64,000 nucleotides of DNA from Pseudomonas bharatica CSV86 (GTDB taxonomy: Bacteria; Pseudomonadota; Gammaproteobacteria; Pseudomonadales; Pseudomonadaceae): positions 434,001-498,000 of the forward strand of contig NZ_AMWJ02000002.1 in NCBI RefSeq assembly GCF_000319305.2, read 5' to 3'. Each line of letters begins with the position of its first letter. The first letter of the stretch is position 1. The notes under the pieces were generated by a model. It saw only the letters and a program-made list of their open reading frames with translations. It had not been told where the DNA came from and did no database searches. This document shows positions 62,301-64,000 of the stretch, in pieces. The position numbers and the translations under genes are program-made.

Positions 62301-62693
62301 TCAGTTCTTGTGCAACTTCCTCATCAACTCCGCCTCTGCCTGGGTCAGGCCGCAGGTCTGGGTCAGTTCATCGACGCTGGCGCCCATCCCCACCAGCCGC
62401 GCCGCCTGGGCGAACGACAGGCTGTTGGGGTCGCGCTGCTCGAGTTGCAGCAGTTTCTCCGGCAGCGGCGAAACCGTCGCGCGCAGCTCGTGCAGGGCAT
62501 CGCCCATCGACACCGACAGGTTCTGGTAATCGTCCAGGCGCTTGTTCAGGTCCTTGATGCGCTGGTCGCGCAGCGCATCACCCTGGGCCTGTTGCGCGAC
62601 GATCTCGCGCTGGCGCTTGCTGTAGCTGACGAACAGCCAGGCACTGGCGGCCCAGAGCACCGCCAGGAATACGACCGCTACCTCCAGGATCAA
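62301..62693 (-). CDS. DUF2802-domain membrane protein
   Basis: This 130-aa protein has an N-terminal membrane helix (VAVVFLAVLWAASAWLFVSY), a coiled coil (QREIVAQQAQGDALRDQRIKDLNKRLDDYQ in part) and a C-terminal HTH-like DUF2802 region (AARLVGMGASVDELTQTCGLTQAEAELM). The function is unknown, but it is habitually found after cheW in Pseudomonas chemotaxis clusters, as here. Confidence 0.87.
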   Translation of the reverse strand: MILEVAVVFLAVLWAASAWLFVSYSKRQREIVAQQAQGDALRDQRIKDLNKRLDDYQNLSVSMGDALHELRATVSPLPEKLLQLEQRDPNSLSFAQAARLVGMGASVDELTQTCGLTQAEAELMRKLHKN

Positions 62694-62694
62694 C

Positions 62695-63174
62695 TCAGAT
62701 GTTCTCCAGCTCGGACCATTCTTCCTCGGTCATCATCTTGTCCAGTTCGACCAGGATCAGCAGTTCGCCGTTCTTGTTGCACACGCCCTGGATGAACTTG
62801 GCCGACTCCTCGTTGCCGACGTTCGGCGCGGTCTCGACCTCGGACTGGCGCAGGTAGACCACTTCGGCCACGCTATCGACCAGGATGCCCACCACCTGCT
62901 TGTCCGCCTCGATGATGACGATGCGGGTGTTGTCGGTGATATCGCTCGGCACCAGGCCGAAACGCTGGCGGGTGTCGATCACGGTGACCACGTTGCCGCG
63001 CAGGTTGATGATGCCCAGCACGTAGCTCGGCGCGCCCGGGACCGGAGCGATCTCGGTGTAGCGCAGCACTTCCTGGACCTGCATCACGTTGATGCCGTAG
63101 GACTCGTTGTCCAGGCGGAAGGTAACCCACTGCAGGATCGGATCTTCGGAACCTTGTCCAGACGTCTTTTTCAT
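62695..63174 (-). CDS. cheW: Chemotaxis coupling protein CheW
   Basis: This 159-aa protein is one CheW domain: QWVTFRLDNESYGINVMQVQEVL, then the LGIINLRGNVVTVID signature near residue 65, and GNEESAKFIQGVCNKNGELLILVELDK near 130. It links chemoreceptors to the CheA kinase. The start MKKTSGQGSE at 63174 fits better than an upstream ATG at 63189. Confidence 0.93.
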   Translation of the reverse strand: MKKTSGQGSEDPILQWVTFRLDNESYGINVMQVQEVLRYTEIAPVPGAPSYVLGIINLRGNVVTVIDTRQRFGLVPSDITDNTRIVIIEADKQVVGILVDSVAEVVYLRQSEVETAPNVGNEESAKFIQGVCNKNGELLILVELDKMMTEEEWSELENI

Positions 63175-63239
63175 TCCCCTAACCCTCAAGAACCGCCGTT
63201 GGCGGAGTGCTCAGTGCGACCGCGCCGATGCGCGACCGA

Positions 63240-64000
63240 TCATTTGTTTCCCAGTTGCATGTTGCGGACCGCGCCGCTGGCGATCAGCTCGGCCAGCTCG
63301 GCGACATCCAGCAACGCACACATGTGTTCGATGACGGTGCCCGCCAGCCATGGCCGCAGGCCACGCTGGGAGCGCCACTTGATCTCGCTCGGGTCCAGGC
63401 GCAGCGAGCGGCTGACCTGGTGCACCGCCAGCCCCCATTCGTAGCCCTGGACCGAAATCACGTATTGCAGGCCGTCGCGCAGATCGTCGCGGTAGCGCTC
63501 GGGCATGACCCAGCGCGCCGTATCCAGTACCTTCAGGTTGCCGGCCTGGCTCGGCAGGATCCCGAGGAACCATTCCGGCTGGCCGAACAGCGGCGTCAGT
63601 TCCTGGCCGGCCAGCGGGTAGATCGAACCCAGGCAGACCAGCGGCACCGCCAGGGTCAGCCCGGCGACGTCGAACAGCAGGCATTCGAATGGCTCGGCGG
63701 CCCACTGCGGACGGCCATCGATGGTTTTCGGCGGCGGTGGCGGTGCTGGCAGGTGTACTTCTACCAGCGGCTCGACCGGCTGCGCCGTCTCGACCCTGGC
63801 CTCGACCTTCTGCACCAGCGGCTCGGCCAGGATCACGGGCGCCACAGGAACAGGAACGACAGCAACGGCAGGAACGGCAGGAACGGCAGGAACCGCGACG
63901 GCTTCGCGGCGGGCATCACGAGCCTGCTCTTCCAGTACCGCGGCCTGGAACTCATCCAGGACTTCACTGCTGGCAGGCGCCTCGACCGGCGCAGGCACGA
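63240..64000 (-). CDS. CheW-like domain protein with Pro-rich N-terminus (ParP-like), partial
   Basis: At least 252 residues are seen; the gene continues beyond the right edge. The N-terminal half is rich in Pro, Ala and Val (VPAVPAVPAVAVVPVPVAP). The C-terminal half is CheW-like (FECLLFDVAGLTLAVPLVCLGSIYPL, GILPSQAGNLKVLDTARWVM, SVQGYEWGLAVHQVSRSL). Such proteins beside cheW are usually ParP-type polar chemotaxis organisers, often with a ParA-like gene upstream. That name is a context inference. Confidence 0.75.
   Translation of the reverse strand, partial: VPAPVEAPASSEVLDEFQAAVLEEQARDARREAVAVPAVPAVPAVAVVPVPVAPVILAEPLVQKVEARVETAQPVEPLVEVHLPAPPPPPKTIDGRPQWAAEPFECLLFDVAGLTLAVPLVCLGSIYPLAGQELTPLFGQPEWFLGILPSQAGNLKVLDTARWVMPERYRDDLRDGLQYVISVQGYEWGLAVHQVSRSLRLDPSEIKWRSQRGLRPWLAGTVIEHMCALLDVAELAELIASGAVRNMQLGNK

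Overview
The window looks like chromosome from a Pseudomonas of the putida/fluorescens type. The evidence is high-GC coding bias, the GTGGGAGCTGGCTTGCCAGCGATGAGGCC-class REP repeats in many gaps, the ISPpu12-type element, and the gene order uraH-puuE-uraD-allA-puuD-uacT, gcl-hyi-glxR-ttuD-pyk, ccmABCDEFGHI and fliK/cheW. Genus is inferred from content; no 16S gene is present.

Layout. (1) 1-10.8 kb: urate catabolism (uraH partial, puuE, uraD, allA, puuD, a urate-type NCS2 permease) and two tandem Tsx-like porins. A complete 3,373-bp ISPpu12-type ISL3 element (tnpA, lspA, metal CDF pump, merR) with an 8-bp target duplication sits between puuD and the permease. (2) 10.8-20 kb: a lipid A phosphoethanolamine transferase gene (eptA) split by a 7.5-kb island. 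The island carries three consecutive tyrosine recombinases plus a small HTH/coiled-coil protein, matching the ginABCD module of GInt islands. Its cargo is a Met/His-rich periplasmic protein and a second metal CDF pump, bracketed by IS66 remnants. Joining the two eptA halves at a shared ACGAT restores a 560-aa frame. (3) 20-27 kb: LTA-synthase-like protein, an orphan TccC/RHS protein ending in a TcdA/B-like glycosyltransferase, a DUF808 protein and a TetR regulator. (4) 27-39.7 kb: glyoxylate to glycerate to pyruvate (gcl, hyi, glxR, ttuD, pyk), urea transporter, ion channel, sulfate-binding protein, MscS channel. (5) 39.7-49.9 kb: an IS150-type IS inside a REP pair, an rRNA methyltransferase, EamA/Lrp pair, NCS1 permease with a hydantoin/allantoin-type racemase, a REP-borne MITE, and small enzymes. 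(6) 50-57.3 kb: complete ccmABCDEFGHI cytochrome c maturation operon. (7) 57.4-64 kb: fliK, an FlhB C-terminal homologue, a large glycosyltransferase toxin candidate, and DUF2802/CheW/CheW-like chemotaxis genes.

How it fits together: urate is taken up, oxidised by PuuD, and carried by UraH, UraD and PuuE to allantoate. AllA yields glyoxylate and urea; Gcl, GlxR, TtuD and Pyk then carry the glyoxylate to pyruvate. Only allantoicase is not visible here. Four perfect copies of the palindrome TTGTATACAA lie upstream of puuE, gcl (two) and the NCS1 permease/racemase, suggesting one regulon over three separated loci.

Five genes or gene regions carry apparent single-base deletions in short G or C runs (ion channel, EamA, NCS1 permease twice, fliK). 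In every case adding one base restores a full-length family protein, so draft-sequence error is the first explanation to test.
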